The position numbers and the translations under genes were made by a program. Positions 9,073 through 18,330 of a DNA stretch of 64,000 nt are shown piece after piece. The notes under the pieces were generated by a model. It searched no databases and had not been told where the DNA came from. It saw nothing but the letters and a program-made list of their open reading frames with translations. Numbering within the stretch: position 1 is the stretch's first letter; each line of letters begins with the position of its first letter. Origin of the DNA: Hyphomicrobium_A sp964620915 (GTDB lineage Bacteria > Pseudomonadota > Alphaproteobacteria > Rhizobiales > Hyphomicrobiaceae). The stretch covers positions 4,840 to 68,839 of the forward strand of contig CAZUKP010000008.1 in assembly GCA_964620915.1 (NCBI GenBank), read 5' to 3'.

Positions 9073-9290
9073 CGTGTGCTTGATGTCCTTTCGTCATTCA
9101 CCCCGATAGGGCTGGCGCACTCGTAACGGCCGTCCCCAAGCCCTCCTGGCGCATTTTCGACAGGTGCTCATCTTTGGCCCTGCCGAGGCAGAACATAAGG
9201 TGTGTCGCCCCATGACTTCAATAGATTTTGTGCGCGGCTTGGTGACAGCAGCGCCCTGGTGGCGGAAAATAATCAAATAACTTTAATAGG

Positions 9291-9926
9291 TTAGTCCGTC
9301 TTACCTGTCGCCCGGAGCGCTGTCGAGGATTGCTCTGACAGCCTGGTGCTGAGTAGGGTCCAGGCGGGCGGCGTGCGGCCTGGCAGGGCGGCGGCGTCGG
9401 CTTCGGGTATGCGCCAGCGCTCCAGCCATTGGCCAGATGGCGAGGCCAGTGCTTTCAGCCGCCAGCCCGGCCTGTCGACGACCGCAATTGGCACCAGGCG
9501 TGCGATATCGCGCCAATGCTGCCAACGATCAAAAGTCGCGAGGTTGTCCGCACCCATCACCCAAACAAACCGCACCCGGGACAAGCGCTGTCGCAGAAAG
9601 GCGATGGTCAGGAACGTGTACGGGCTGCCGAGTTCGGCTTCGAAGCCCGTGATCTTCATAGCGGGGCTACCGGCAAAGGTCCGGCAAGCCGCCATGCGCT
9701 CGCCAAGTGTTGGCAGGCCCTCGCCTGATTTTAACGGGTTCCCGGGGGTCACGATCCACCAGAGCTGATCGAGCTGCAGCCGTCGCAGAGCCGTCGTGGC
9801 GCAGACTGCGTGACCTTCGTGCGGGGGGTTGAAGGTCCCACCCATCAATCCGATGCGCTGGCCCGCACAGACGAGCGGCATGTGCGCCTTGAGCGAGCCG
9901 AAGGTGGGGTGTGTCGTTCCGCGCAT
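9291..9926 (-). CDS. nadD: Nicotinate-nucleotide adenylyltransferase
   Basis: 211 residues. Adenylates nicotinate mononucleotide in NAD synthesis. The nucleotidyltransferase loop GLMGGTFNPPHEGH (residues 26-39) contains the HxGH-type motif. WIVTPGNPLK and WVMGADNL follow, and the late SSTALR motif is present near the C-terminus. It is 218 bases upstream of rsfS. The obg-proB-proA genes that often precede it in this order are absent here; instead there is about 270 bp without a gene and then a divergent NTF2-like gene. Confidence 0.95.
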   Translation of the reverse strand: MRGTTHPTFGSLKAHMPLVCAGQRIGLMGGTFNPPHEGHAVCATTALRRLQLDQLWWIVTPGNPLKSGEGLPTLGERMAACRTFAGSPAMKITGFEAELGSPYTFLTIAFLRQRLSRVRFVWVMGADNLATFDRWQHWRDIARLVPIAVVDRPGWRLKALASPSGQWLERWRIPEADAAALPGRTPPAWTLLSTRLSEQSSTALRATGKTD

Positions 9927-10196
9927 CAGATATTGGCGTCTCGGATCAAATCTTGGGACAGCAGCGTGCCGGCCGAGGCTTAGTAAACCGCTAGGGTAGC
10001 CGCTTAAAGCACTGAAATCCTTAAGTCTGCAATCTCCGCGGTAACGGTCCGGTCACGATTGGTCTGGCAATGCTGTCTGCCACTAGTCATGCATTGGCGG
10101 AGGCTTCGAATGCGGTGGCCGCAACCCGTTGCCGGAACGGGTGCCCTTTTCGGCTCATTGGCCGGTGGCCAAGTTGAAGTAAGCCCGCGCAGTCCG

Positions 10197-10688
10197 ATGC
10201 AGATTGCCGGCGGCAATACGCTGCTGCTGAGTCTCATCGCTTTCGCGCTCATTACTATGTCAACGCTTGCTGTACGCGCAGAGTCTGCCGACGAGGCGCA
10301 GGCGGCGATCCGAGCCGCACTTGTCGATTGGACGCGAGACTTCAACTCCGGCAAAGCCGACAAGGTCTGCGATCTCTTCGCCACTGACCTGCGCTACGAC
10401 TTTCGCGGTTACCCCGAGCGCGGCTATCGCGATATCTGCGATCGTTTGCGGCGCTCGCTTGGCGACGAGAGCAAGTCGTACCGCTATTCACTCGACATTC
10501 GCGAGATCCTTATCAGTGGTGATCACGCCGTCGTTCGTCTGGTGTGGACGCTCACGGTGGCGCTGGGTGATAGCCAGGAAGTGACCTCGGTGGAGCCCGG
10601 GATGGACGTTTTCCGGCGTGAGCCCGACGGCGCGTGGAAGATCGTTCGCTACATGGCATACGAGGCGCCCGGCCCGGACGTCGAGTGA
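10197..10688 (+). CDS. Secreted NTF2-like (SnoaL/DUF4440-type) protein
   Basis: 163 residues from the ATG at 10197. The open frame extends to 10059, but residues before MQIAGG are not protein-like. A signal peptide covers about residues 1-31 (LLLSLIAFALITMSTLAVRAE), then one NTF2-like fold: an N-terminal helix (AIRAALVDWTRDFNSG), FATDLRYDF, and strands ending in VFRREPDGAWKIVRYM, the usual terminal strand of this fold. Likely periplasmic; enzyme or binding role not deducible. Confidence 0.75.
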   Translation: MQIAGGNTLLLSLIAFALITMSTLAVRAESADEAQAAIRAALVDWTRDFNSGKADKVCDLFATDLRYDFRGYPERGYRDICDRLRRSLGDESKSYRYSLDIREILISGDHAVVRLVWTLTVALGDSQEVTSVEPGMDVFRREPDGAWKIVRYMAYEAPGPDVE

Positions 10689-10801
10689 GCGCACCGCTGA
10701 TGAATGATCGGTAGAGCTGCACTCCGACGAAAGGATCGAGAAGCGCCTGACGATCAAGTTCAACTATGTCTGTACGATATGCTGCGGACAGCGCCCGTCG
10801 C

Positions 10802-11281
10802 TCAGTAAGTGCCCTTGCGGCTGAGGAACGGCTTTTGTGCTGCGTTATTGATGCTGAGCCAGCACGCCGTCAGCGAATCGACGATGGCTGCAAACCATGG
10901 CACGACGAACCACCATCCAAGCGTGCTGTTTCCTAAGAACCAGCCGGCGAGACCTGTAAACAAGATAGCGGTCAGCGTGCTAATCACGGCATCCCACTGT
11001 AGTGCGGCAACGATGGTATCGCGACTTGTCACGGAGAAGAACTCGCCAACTAGCCACACGGCTGCGAGCAGGACCATGGCCAGGAGCCAGCCGTAGACTT
11101 CTTGGGGTATAGGCCATGTGAGAACGCTCGTTCTCATCACCAAGAGTGGTTCGTAGAAGGTGCCGCCAAAGTACGCTGCTCCAGCAAGGAAATATGGAAA
11201 AAGCCAGAGGCCCAGGATTGCTGTTCTTCGGCTCCCGCTCATAGACTGCGGGACTGGATCCGTCGGTTGTAACTGGCTCAT
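10802..11281 (-). CDS. Hypothetical membrane protein, four helices
   Basis: 159 residues from the ATG at 11281, chosen because GGAGAG lies 6 bases before it; the frame extends 12 codons further upstream. Four hydrophobic segments lie at about residues 20-42, 62-82, 100-120 and 124-146. No family recognised. No operon partner: NTF2-like gene converges, GH15 gene lies 280 bases upstream. Confidence 0.65.
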   Translation of the reverse strand: MSQLQPTDPVPQSMSGSRRTAILGLWLFPYFLAGAAYFGGTFYEPLLVMRTSVLTWPIPQEVYGWLLAMVLLAAVWLVGEFFSVTSRDTIVAALQWDAVISTLTAILFTGLAGWFLGNSTLGWWFVVPWFAAIVDSLTACWLSINNAAQKPFLSRKGTY

Positions 11282-11595
11282 GAACGCTCTCCAAACGACA
11301 GACGCAGCAAGGCCCAAGTGTCATCGCGCCAAGTGGCAGTCACGGGCCGTCAAAGTCTTCTAAGAACAAGGTCTAGCTCAGATCGATCGTGCTTCGAAAA
11401 ACCTTACGACGAGGTGCACACAGGACGATAGCGGGCCGATGCTCCCCCTCAGGACGCGGCAGCAATGTTAATGAAGTGATCCCCCGTTGACCAGCTTTAC
11501 TGGCTGGAATGGTGAGCGTGGGATTGGCTGCTACTCCGATCGCTGAAGCTTAGCGCGCCGGACGCTCTTGCAACCGAAAGTCAGGGTGTGAAGTT

Positions 11596-13467
11596 TTACC
11601 TGGGCTTTGCTGTTTTAGGCTCGGCGGCATCCGTGCCACCATGCTCATCTGCACGCTGGCCGGCCGGGTTTTCGATCCGAGTGAGATTGTGCGCGGAATT
11701 GATGACAGCAATGTGAGTGAAAGCCTGCGGGAAGTTTCCGACCTGCCTTTTCGCATTGGGATCATACTCCTCCGCGAGCAACCCGACGTCATTGCTCAGC
11801 GACAATAGCCGCTCATACATTTTCGTTGCCTCGTCGTGGCGGCCAAGGAGGCAAAGATTGTCCACCAGCCAAAAACTACACGCGAGGAAGGCACCCTCTC
11901 CGGGTGGCAAGCCATCCGTGCCGTGGCCGGTGTCGTAGCGCATTACAAATCCATCGGACGTAAGATTGCGCTGGATTGCCTCAACTGTGTTCTTTACGCG
12001 GGGATCATCTGGCGGAAGAAAACCGACAAGGGCGATGAAGAGTGTGCTGGCGTCGAGCGCCTTGCTTCCGTAGCGCGAGACAAAGGCGCCGACATCGGGA
12101 TTGTAGGCCTTTTCGCACACTTCATCGTGGATCTGGGCGCGGATCTTCTTCCAGCGCTCGATTGGGCCAGGCAGCCCGAACCGTTCCGCGCTCTTGATTG
12201 AGCGATCAAAGGCGACCCAGGCCATGACCTTGGAATAGGTGAACTGTTGTGGTCCGCCTCTAATCTCCCAAATTCCCTCGTCGGGCTGCTGCCAGACCGA
12301 CTCAAGACGCCTGACCATCTCGACTTGAAGCTCCCAGCCCGCCTCGATTGTACTGAGCGTGATGAGACGGCCCTGGTGGGTAGCGTCCATTACCTCGCCA
12401 TAGATATCGAGCTGAAGCTGATTGGCGGCTGCATTTCCGACACGAACAGGTTTTGCGCCTTCATACCCGTCGAGCCAGGGAACCTCCCATTCGGTCAGAC
12501 GCCGTTCGCCGGCAATGCCGTACATGATCTGCGCTTGCGATGGCGAGCCAGCGATCGCTCGCAAGAGCCACTCGCGCCATGCTTTGGCTTCTTCAAGGTA
12601 GCCAGAATTCATGAGTGCGAGCAGTGTGAAGGTTGTGTCGCGCAGCCAGCAGTAGCGGTAGTCCCAATTGCGCGTACCGCCGAGCTGTTCCGGCAGAGAC
12701 GTGGTCGGCGCTGCCACAACGCCGCCCGTGGGGCGATACGTCAAAGCTTTGAGCGTGATGAGCGAACGCGTAACCGGTGCGGAGTACTTCTTGACCGGCC
12801 GCGCCTTCGAACACCAATCGCGCCAAAAGTGCTCAGTTTCTTTGAGGGCCTTCTCTGCATTGATCGGTGCGGGAGGCGGCAAATGCGAGGCGGAGTAGCT
12901 CAACACGAATGGCTTCGTTTCGCCTTCGGATATCGTCCACTCGCCGACCGTCTTCATTTCCTGACCAATAAGCGGGACGTGCGAACGCAGTATGGCGCGA
13001 TCTGGTCCCGCGATGGCGCTTATCGTTCTGTCGTCGATTCGCGTCACCCAGGGGATGATGGAGCCGTAGTCGAAGCGCAAGATGAGCTCCATGCGCATCC
13101 TGACTTGCCCGCTCTTGCCGGTGACAATGCGCACGACGTCTGAAGACAATCCGCGCAACGGCATAAAGTCTGTCACGACGACGACGCCGTCTTTCGTGGT
13201 GTGAGTGGTTTCGAGGATCAACGTGTGATCGAGGTACTTCCTCGTGGTGCGCACTGCGCTGTCTGCTGGGGCGATAAGCCATCGGCCGTTTTGAGGCTTG
13301 CCCAGGAGCGCGCAAAAGCATGCCCCGCCATCAAATCGTGGCCAACACAGCCAGTCGATGGAGCCATCCCTTGAGACAAGCGCTGCCGTTTCGCAGTCGC
13401 CGATCAGGGCGTAGTCTTCAATCTTGGAAGGCGTTTCCTTGCTCCCCGCGTCTTGACCCATATGCAT
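11596..13467 (-). CDS. Glycoside hydrolase family 15 protein (glucoamylase/trehalase-like)
   Basis: 623 residues without signal peptide, so cytoplasmic. The N-terminal beta-sandwich begins IEDYALIGDCETAALVSRDGSIDWLCWPRFD. The (alpha/alpha)6 barrel starts near residue 230 with LPEQLGGTRNWDYRYCWLRD, and GLLAEEYDP near residue 570 carries the carboxylates expected of the inverting mechanism. Family members hydrolyse alpha-1,4-glucans or trehalose; the sequence alone does not choose. No glycogen or trehalose synthesis genes are nearby. The N-terminal MHM offers two ATG starts (13467, 13461). Confidence 0.9.
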   Translation of the reverse strand: MHMGQDAGSKETPSKIEDYALIGDCETAALVSRDGSIDWLCWPRFDGGACFCALLGKPQNGRWLIAPADSAVRTTRKYLDHTLILETTHTTKDGVVVVTDFMPLRGLSSDVVRIVTGKSGQVRMRMELILRFDYGSIIPWVTRIDDRTISAIAGPDRAILRSHVPLIGQEMKTVGEWTISEGETKPFVLSYSASHLPPPAPINAEKALKETEHFWRDWCSKARPVKKYSAPVTRSLITLKALTYRPTGGVVAAPTTSLPEQLGGTRNWDYRYCWLRDTTFTLLALMNSGYLEEAKAWREWLLRAIAGSPSQAQIMYGIAGERRLTEWEVPWLDGYEGAKPVRVGNAAANQLQLDIYGEVMDATHQGRLITLSTIEAGWELQVEMVRRLESVWQQPDEGIWEIRGGPQQFTYSKVMAWVAFDRSIKSAERFGLPGPIERWKKIRAQIHDEVCEKAYNPDVGAFVSRYGSKALDASTLFIALVGFLPPDDPRVKNTVEAIQRNLTSDGFVMRYDTGHGTDGLPPGEGAFLACSFWLVDNLCLLGRHDEATKMYERLLSLSNDVGLLAEEYDPNAKRQVGNFPQAFTHIAVINSAHNLTRIENPAGQRADEHGGTDAAEPKTAKPR

Positions 13468-13548
13468 TCTTGTTGTTGGGCCGGCCTATACCGCCACAGG
13501 CGCGGTCAACATAGTTCAACCACCGTCGTACTTCGAGCCCCTTTCAGC

Positions 13549-14793
13549 TCAACTGGGGCGCCAACCGTACAACCAGTCATATCGCGCCATGAGCCGCTGA
13601 GGTGGGGCCATGCGGAGCACCAGATTTCGCGCTCGCGCAAGAGGTCCAGACAAATGATAAATGCGACCGTTCTCGCGTGAGGCCCGTGCGACGCGGGCAG
13701 CGCGCTTGATCCTGCGCTGCTCATACCACTTGAGGGCTGCCGGAATGTCCTTGTGAAACCCAGCGATAGCGTCTGCGATCATGATCGCATCTTCCAGGGC
13801 AAGCACCCCCCCTTGAGCGAGAAAGGGTAGAACGGGGTGCGCAGCATCGCCGAGGAGTGCAACAGGGCCACGAACCCAGTGGCGCGGGACAGGCAGCGTA
13901 TGGAGCGCCCACCTCTTCCATGTGTGCACGGCCGACAGAAGATCGCTGAGCGATTGCGCGCAATGTGGTACGCGCCGCTGCACCCAGGCTGGGGGCACAG
14001 GCGCCCCCCAGTCATCATCATCATGCTCGTCGTCGACGATCACCACAATCGCCAGCGCCCGGCCCGCGGAAACCGGATAGTGGACCACGTGCGCGCCGGG
14101 AAAGAGCCAGACGCCTGTTTCGGGAGTGAAGTACTCAGGGGGAAGCTCTTCAAGTGACAGCACGCTGCGTGCAGCGCTCTTGCCGGCAAACTGGGGCGGC
14201 TCAGATTGGAATTGTGAAGTCCTTGTTTGTGACCAGATTCCGTCGGCCGCAATCAACGCTTTACCCGTCCAGGAGTTGCCATCGCCGGAGGCCACTGCCA
14301 CCAGGTGCCCATCGGTCGCGATCTCTTCCACGGAAAAACCCATAGAAAGCACGATAAGCGGGTCTGCTCGGACCGCCTGAGCGAGAGTGGTGTGCAAATC
14401 CTTTCTTTGCGCCACCCAGTAGGGGGCACCATGGCGCATCTCGATCCACCGGCCGAGCGGCAGTCGCGTTAGCTCATCGCCGCTTGCTCCCTCGCGCACG
14501 CAAATCGATTCAGGGACGCCGACGTACGGGTAGAGAGCGTCGGCAACCCCCAACTGTCTCAGGATGCGTGTGCCGTTTGGGCCTATTTGGATTCCGGCAC
14601 CTTCCTCGTGGAAGGCCGGCCGCCGTTCGAGAATGTGGGTTGGAATGCCACGTTGCGCCAAAGCGAGTGCCGCCGCCAATCCTCCAATGCCCGCGCCAGC
14701 GATGAGGACGGGTTGGGGCTGGTCCCGATGTGCGCGCGACAAAGCGGCTTGGGCATTCTCGTTGGAGAGCGATGCGGGATTCGGCGCGATCAT
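13549..14793 (-). CDS. FAD-dependent monooxygenase (salicylate hydroxylase-like)
   Basis: 414 residues, group A flavoprotein hydroxylase. The dinucleotide-binding fold GAGIGGLAAALAL is at about residues 32-44, with ERR closing the beta-alpha-beta unit. The second FAD motif is GDAAHPVLPFLAQGGVLALEDA near residue 310. No signal peptide. A zf-CHCC gene lies 27 bases upstream on the same strand, so the two form an operon. In this order such enzymes hydroxylate aromatic or ubiquinone-like rings; the true substrate is not shown here. Confidence 0.9.
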   Translation of the reverse strand: MIAPNPASLSNENAQAALSRAHRDQPQPVLIAGAGIGGLAAALALAQRGIPTHILERRPAFHEEGAGIQIGPNGTRILRQLGVADALYPYVGVPESICVREGASGDELTRLPLGRWIEMRHGAPYWVAQRKDLHTTLAQAVRADPLIVLSMGFSVEEIATDGHLVAVASGDGNSWTGKALIAADGIWSQTRTSQFQSEPPQFAGKSAARSVLSLEELPPEYFTPETGVWLFPGAHVVHYPVSAGRALAIVVIVDDEHDDDDWGAPVPPAWVQRRVPHCAQSLSDLLSAVHTWKRWALHTLPVPRHWVRGPVALLGDAAHPVLPFLAQGGVLALEDAIMIADAIAGFHKDIPAALKWYEQRRIKRAARVARASRENGRIYHLSGPLARARNLVLRMAPPQRLMARYDWLYGWRPS

Positions 14794-14820
14794 GTCACGG
14801 CGCCAGGGCCTCGCTCGGCC

Positions 14821-15072
14821 TCAGGCTCCCTCCTCGACGAGGCTCACAACGCAGTCCTTGGGATCCGTTTCGTCGGGAGCAAGGCGCGGATCGTGGATAT
14901 AGAGAGTCGAGCAGTAAGGGCATAGGATCTGACCATCATCACCCATGTCGAGATAAACATGCGGATGATCGAAGGGCGGCCGCGCACCCATGCAGTTCAG
15001 TTCGGATACGCCCACGAAGATCTTCTCAACGCCATCGTCGTTTGCGAGGTGGGGGACGACGCTCAAGGACAT
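14821..15072 (-). CDS. zf-CHCC zinc-finger protein (NDUFS6-like)
   Basis: 83 residues. Zinc ligands are visible as Cys27, His36 or His38, Cys51 and Cys54 in the pattern C-x8-H-x-H-x12-C-x2-C (GQILCPYCSTLY). This is the bacterial relative of the mitochondrial complex I subunit NDUFS6. ATG at 15072. It precedes the FAD monooxygenase by 27 bases and is divergent from an alpha/beta hydrolase. No complex I genes are in the window. Confidence 0.9.
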   Translation of the reverse strand: MSLSVVPHLANDDGVEKIFVGVSELNCMGARPPFDHPHVYLDMGDDGQILCPYCSTLYIHDPRLAPDETDPKDCVVSLVEEGA

Positions 15073-15186
15073 TTGGGTTCACCGTGCGGTTCGTTGGCGG
15101 TGCGAGGCCGAAACCATAGCCGCGCAAAATCCGAAATGATAGGGGTGGGTCGGGAACGCAAACGGAGCTTCCAAGTGGCGATCAAC

Positions 15187-15939
15187 ATGCAGAAATTCGA
15201 TTCGAGTGGCGTTGAACTCGCCTACTTCGACGAAGGCTGCGGGGATCCGGTGCTGCTGATCCATGGTTTCGCGTCCAATGTGGCGACGAATTGGATCGAT
15301 ACCGGGTGGGTTCAAAGTCTTAACGCGGCAGGACACCGCGTAATCGCGTACGACAATCGCGGGCACGGGCGAAGCCAAAAGCTCTATTCCATTGATGACT
15401 ATGGTGCCCCCCTGATGGCGGAGGATGCCATGAGGTTGCTCGATCATCTGGGCATCGAACGGGCAGACATTGTCGGCTATTCGATGGGCGCGCGGATCGC
15501 GGCATTTCTTGCACTGGCACACCCCAATCGCGTGAGAAGCCTCGTCTTCGGGGGGCTTGGTCTGAACATGGTCCGTGGTGTCGCCGGTACCGGACCGGTA
15601 GCGCGGGCACTCGAGGCCGAAAGCATCGATGACGTGACGAACCCAACCGCGCGGACCTTCCGCGCTTTTGCTGAGCAGACCGGCAGTGACCTGAAGGCTC
15701 TGGCAGCGTGTATCCGTTCCGCGCGCGCGCCCATTACCCCTGAGGACGTGGGGCGGATTACTTGCCCGGTGCTGGTTGCCGTGGGCGAAAGGGATGTGAT
15801 TGGCGGTTCAGCCGAGGCGCTGGCGGGGCTTATCCCTGGAGCGTGCGCCTTCGTTATCGAGGCGCGCGACCACATGAAGGCGGTTGGAGACCGGACATTC
15901 AAAGAGGCTGTGGTGGCCTTCCTGGCTGAGCGGCCGTGA
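15187..15939 (+). CDS. Alpha/beta-fold hydrolase
   Basis: 250 residues from the ATG at 15187 (MQKFDSSGVELAYFDEG); the frame extends to 14959 over the divergent zf-CHCC gene and is unlikely to be used. The oxyanion HG is in LIHGFASN, the nucleophile serine in GYSMGAR (about residue 100), an acid in VAVGERDVIGG and the histidine in ARDHMKAV. No signal peptide. Divergent neighbour of the zf-CHCC/monooxygenase pair, with which it shares a 114-bp promoter region. Confidence 0.88.
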   Translation: MQKFDSSGVELAYFDEGCGDPVLLIHGFASNVATNWIDTGWVQSLNAAGHRVIAYDNRGHGRSQKLYSIDDYGAPLMAEDAMRLLDHLGIERADIVGYSMGARIAAFLALAHPNRVRSLVFGGLGLNMVRGVAGTGPVARALEAESIDDVTNPTARTFRAFAEQTGSDLKALAACIRSARAPITPEDVGRITCPVLVAVGERDVIGGSAEALAGLIPGACAFVIEARDHMKAVGDRTFKEAVVAFLAERP

Positions 15940-16327
15940 CAATGGGCACGCTCCCAAAGACAAGGCCCCGGTACGACCGCCTACTGATCCTCGAAAGACA
16001 AGACGCGAGGTTGTCACGAGATCAACGGCGGACCCTAACCGGGGCCAAGACGCAAGTTACACAACGCAAGTACGCAACACTTACACACGATAGGAGCGCA
16101 GAGAACGCTCCCTGCCCAAGGTCCGACCCCTAGGCAAGTCTATGATTAACAACCTTATTGCTTCCGTTCTGTGAAATTTGCCGCCCTGCGTCGCGGCGTC
16201 TGTGGATAACCGAACAGCCAATTGCGGGCCCAGAGCCCAAAAATGGCCGGATTAGCAGGGCATTTTGAGCATGGGAAAGATGGGATTCACGCGTCGTTAG
16301 GCTTAATAAGCGTAGATTTCCCGTCCC
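15940..16327. other. Intergenic region, no gene seen
   Basis: 388 bp after the hydrolase. Short frames only, none with a ribosome-binding site and protein-like composition. A 6-bp hairpin (GGAGCG / CGCTCC) lies near 16092-16110 without a T-run. Probably contains the promoter of the extensin-like gene. Confidence 0.5.
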
Positions 16328-17002
16328 ATGCCGACCTTTTGTACACGCGTCCTTTTGGGCATGACCGCCCTCGCCCTAGTGTTGCCTGGCTGCAGCACTG
16401 GTACATCCTACTTTGTCGCCAAGGACGAGCCCTGGCGGGCCAAAGAAGAGCTGGCCTGCCTGGCGGCCGGTGCCGTACGCGTAAGCCCATTCATCAAAAC
16501 TCGTTCCGCGCTCGGTGGCCCGAGTGCTTGCGGCGCCGAGCGTCCCTTCGTAATGGCCGCCGCAAACGGTGGCAGCGTGAGCTTGAAACCCCCAGCCATC
16601 CTGCGCTGTCCTATGATTCCCCAGGTCGACCGCTGGGTTAGCCAGACGATCGAACCCGCCGCGCGCCGTTACTTCCGCATGCCCGTTGTCGAAATCAAGG
16701 TTGCTGGTTCCTATTCGTGCCGGCCAATGAACAATAAGGTGGGGGGTAACCTGTCAGAGCACGGTCACGCCAATGCCCTCGATGTCTCTGGCTTCGTTCT
16801 CGCCGACGGGCGGCGTATTACTGTGAAGAAGGGCTGGCGCGGCACAGCTGCAGAGCGCGGCTTCCTCAACGCTGTGCATGACGGGGCCTGTGCTACGTTC
16901 ACAACCGTGCTCGGGCCCAACTATGATGCGAACCATCATGACCACTTTCACGTCGACCTTGCACGCCGCGGGCGCAACGGCCTGGGCCACACGTGCAAGT
17001 GA
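16328..17002 (+). CDS. Extensin-like lipoprotein
   Basis: 224 residues. The lipobox is LVLPGC, so Cys22 would be acylated. The extensin-like C-terminal domain covers about residues 75-224: CPMIPQVDRWV, SYSCRPMN, LSEHGHANALDVSGF and NHHDHFHVDL. The His/Asp set (H...D, HDHFH) resembles zinc peptidases of the VanY/MepA type, and these proteins are thought to act on the cell wall in the periplasm. Six or more Cys suggest disulfides. Stand-alone gene. Confidence 0.9.
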   Translation: MPTFCTRVLLGMTALALVLPGCSTGTSYFVAKDEPWRAKEELACLAAGAVRVSPFIKTRSALGGPSACGAERPFVMAAANGGSVSLKPPAILRCPMIPQVDRWVSQTIEPAARRYFRMPVVEIKVAGSYSCRPMNNKVGGNLSEHGHANALDVSGFVLADGRRITVKKGWRGTAAERGFLNAVHDGACATFTTVLGPNYDANHHDHFHVDLARRGRNGLGHTCK

Positions 17003-17058
17003 TGGGACGGACGGTGCATGACCAGCTCGCTGGCAATCGGTCTCGATGCCCATACTCG

Positions 17059-17319
17059 TTAATTGGGCAGCGATTGGCGATCGTCGTCCTCAGCGAGTTC
17101 CTCACGCGCCAAGTCGGCGACGAAAGCGTCTATCTCGCGGCTGGTCATCGAACGAACGTCAAACCATCGTTCGCCATGTGAAATAACGACGATGTCGGTG
17201 ACGGCGGAATCGGAGGTGGCAATGATGTGTTCTGCGTCCGATTTCGATATTTCGTTCGCCTTATGATAGCGCATGGCGCAGGTCTGTCTGAGGTTTTGCT
17301 CTAGCTCGGATGCGGCCAC
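17059..17319 (-). CDS. Small hypothetical protein, partner of DUF1488-type gene
   Basis: 86 residues from a GTG at 17319 that directly abuts the TGA of the upstream gene (17320-17322), so translation is probably coupled. An internal ATG (MRYHKANEIS) is an alternative giving 71 residues. Visible elements are a strand-rich centre (VTDIVVISHGERWFDVR) and an acidic C-terminal tail. No family recognised. Confidence 0.65.
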   Translation of the reverse strand: MAASELEQNLRQTCAMRYHKANEISKSDAEHIIATSDSAVTDIVVISHGERWFDVRSMTSREIDAFVADLAREELAEDDDRQSLPN

Positions 17320-17601
17320 TCAGTAGCCGCGTCCAGGTAAGTCTCTGCCCCTGATGTACACGATCCCGTTGCCCTCGACGAAGCCCTTATCATATTTGTC
17401 GCTGGCGATCTGCTCGAACTGCGTACGATATTCGTCGAACCGCTCGATCTGAGCCTCGACTTGACCCGTCTGATCAATGTCTTCGAGCGCATGGCGCGAT
17501 ACAAAAACGCGTACGGTGAAGGTTCCACTGTCCATCGGAAAGAGCACGCCACCTCTGTCTTCCTCGAGTGTACCTGGCCTTGCGACAGACGTTAGCGGCA
17601 T
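17320..17601 (-). CDS. DUF1488-like small protein
   Basis: 93 residues from the ATG at 17601, chosen because GGAG lies 7-8 bases upstream; the frame runs further to 17775 but without a site. The central pattern GVLFPMDSGTFTVRVFVSRHALED resembles the DUF1488 family (a phenylalanine-methionine-glycine strand followed by a Ser/His-Ala-Leu helix start). C-terminal KGFVEGNGIVYIRGRDL is strand-rich. Translationally coupled to the next small gene. Confidence 0.6.
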   Translation of the reverse strand: MPLTSVARPGTLEEDRGGVLFPMDSGTFTVRVFVSRHALEDIDQTGQVEAQIERFDEYRTQFEQIASDKYDKGFVEGNGIVYIRGRDLPGRGY

Positions 17602-17882
17602 GAATGGCTCCGTTACTTTGTTGCGAACCTGTCGCAGTCTCTGAACTGTAATGTTAATGGGTGAGGCTAGCGACGGGATCAAGATCGGCCAGCCGATCCA
17701 ACACTCTATCGGATAATGAATTAGACTTCTGCTGTTGAAGCGCACACATAGCAGGGTTCGCTGATAAGTCAGCAATAATTGCTCGACAAGTCATGAAACT
17801 GAGAGCAATCTCCTGTTATCACTGGCTTGTCTGTCCCAGGCGCCTGTGGCTGAGAGACAGGTTCGTGCTCCCGCCTGCAAAC

Positions 17883-18170
17883 ATGGGAAGTGCAATTTCT
17901 CAATTTTCGCACGCAGTCGACAGCTTCAACCGAGAAACGCTGGAACTGCTAGACCGCGCGTTCTCGGCTACGTGGCTGGAGCTACTGGCGAGAAGGAGTT
18001 CGGCGACCTTTCGAGAAAATGAACAAGCCACGCGAAAAGCGATGGTCAGATCCATTGCGGATCTAGCCGCTACTGGCGTGCGTGAACTGGAAAGGCTAAA
18101 GCGACACGCGCTCCACGCTGCGGAAAACGCAACGCCTCCAGCGCGCACTATCGTGCATTTACCTAGCTGA
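17883..18170 (+). CDS. Hypothetical helical protein
   Basis: 95 residues from the ATG at 17883; the frame opens at 17793 but the first 30 residues look non-coding. Almost entirely helical: FSHAVDSFNRETLELLDRAFSATWLELL, then ATRKAMVRSIADLAATGVRELERLKRHALHA. No family recognised. The surrounding 17.6-18.3 kb is less GC-rich than the window average, which hints at acquired DNA. Confidence is moderate because no strong ribosome-binding site is visible. Confidence 0.5.
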   Translation: MGSAISQFSHAVDSFNRETLELLDRAFSATWLELLARRSSATFRENEQATRKAMVRSIADLAATGVRELERLKRHALHAAENATPPARTIVHLPS

Positions 18171-18330
18171 GGGTGCACGAATTTCTGACTTCGTTGATGC
18201 GTTGAAAGATGACGATAACGCGCAACGATTGAACTTACGATGCAGCTCACGTGAGTAGCGTGCTGGTCCGGATCAAGCCAGTAACGTTTGCTCGCGTTCT
18301 TGCTTGGGCTGCCTGCGATCAGGGGTACGA

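Noticed and set aside
17059..17601. Toxin-antitoxin pair
   Set aside because: Neither product carries a toxin or antitoxin motif; coupling alone is not enough.
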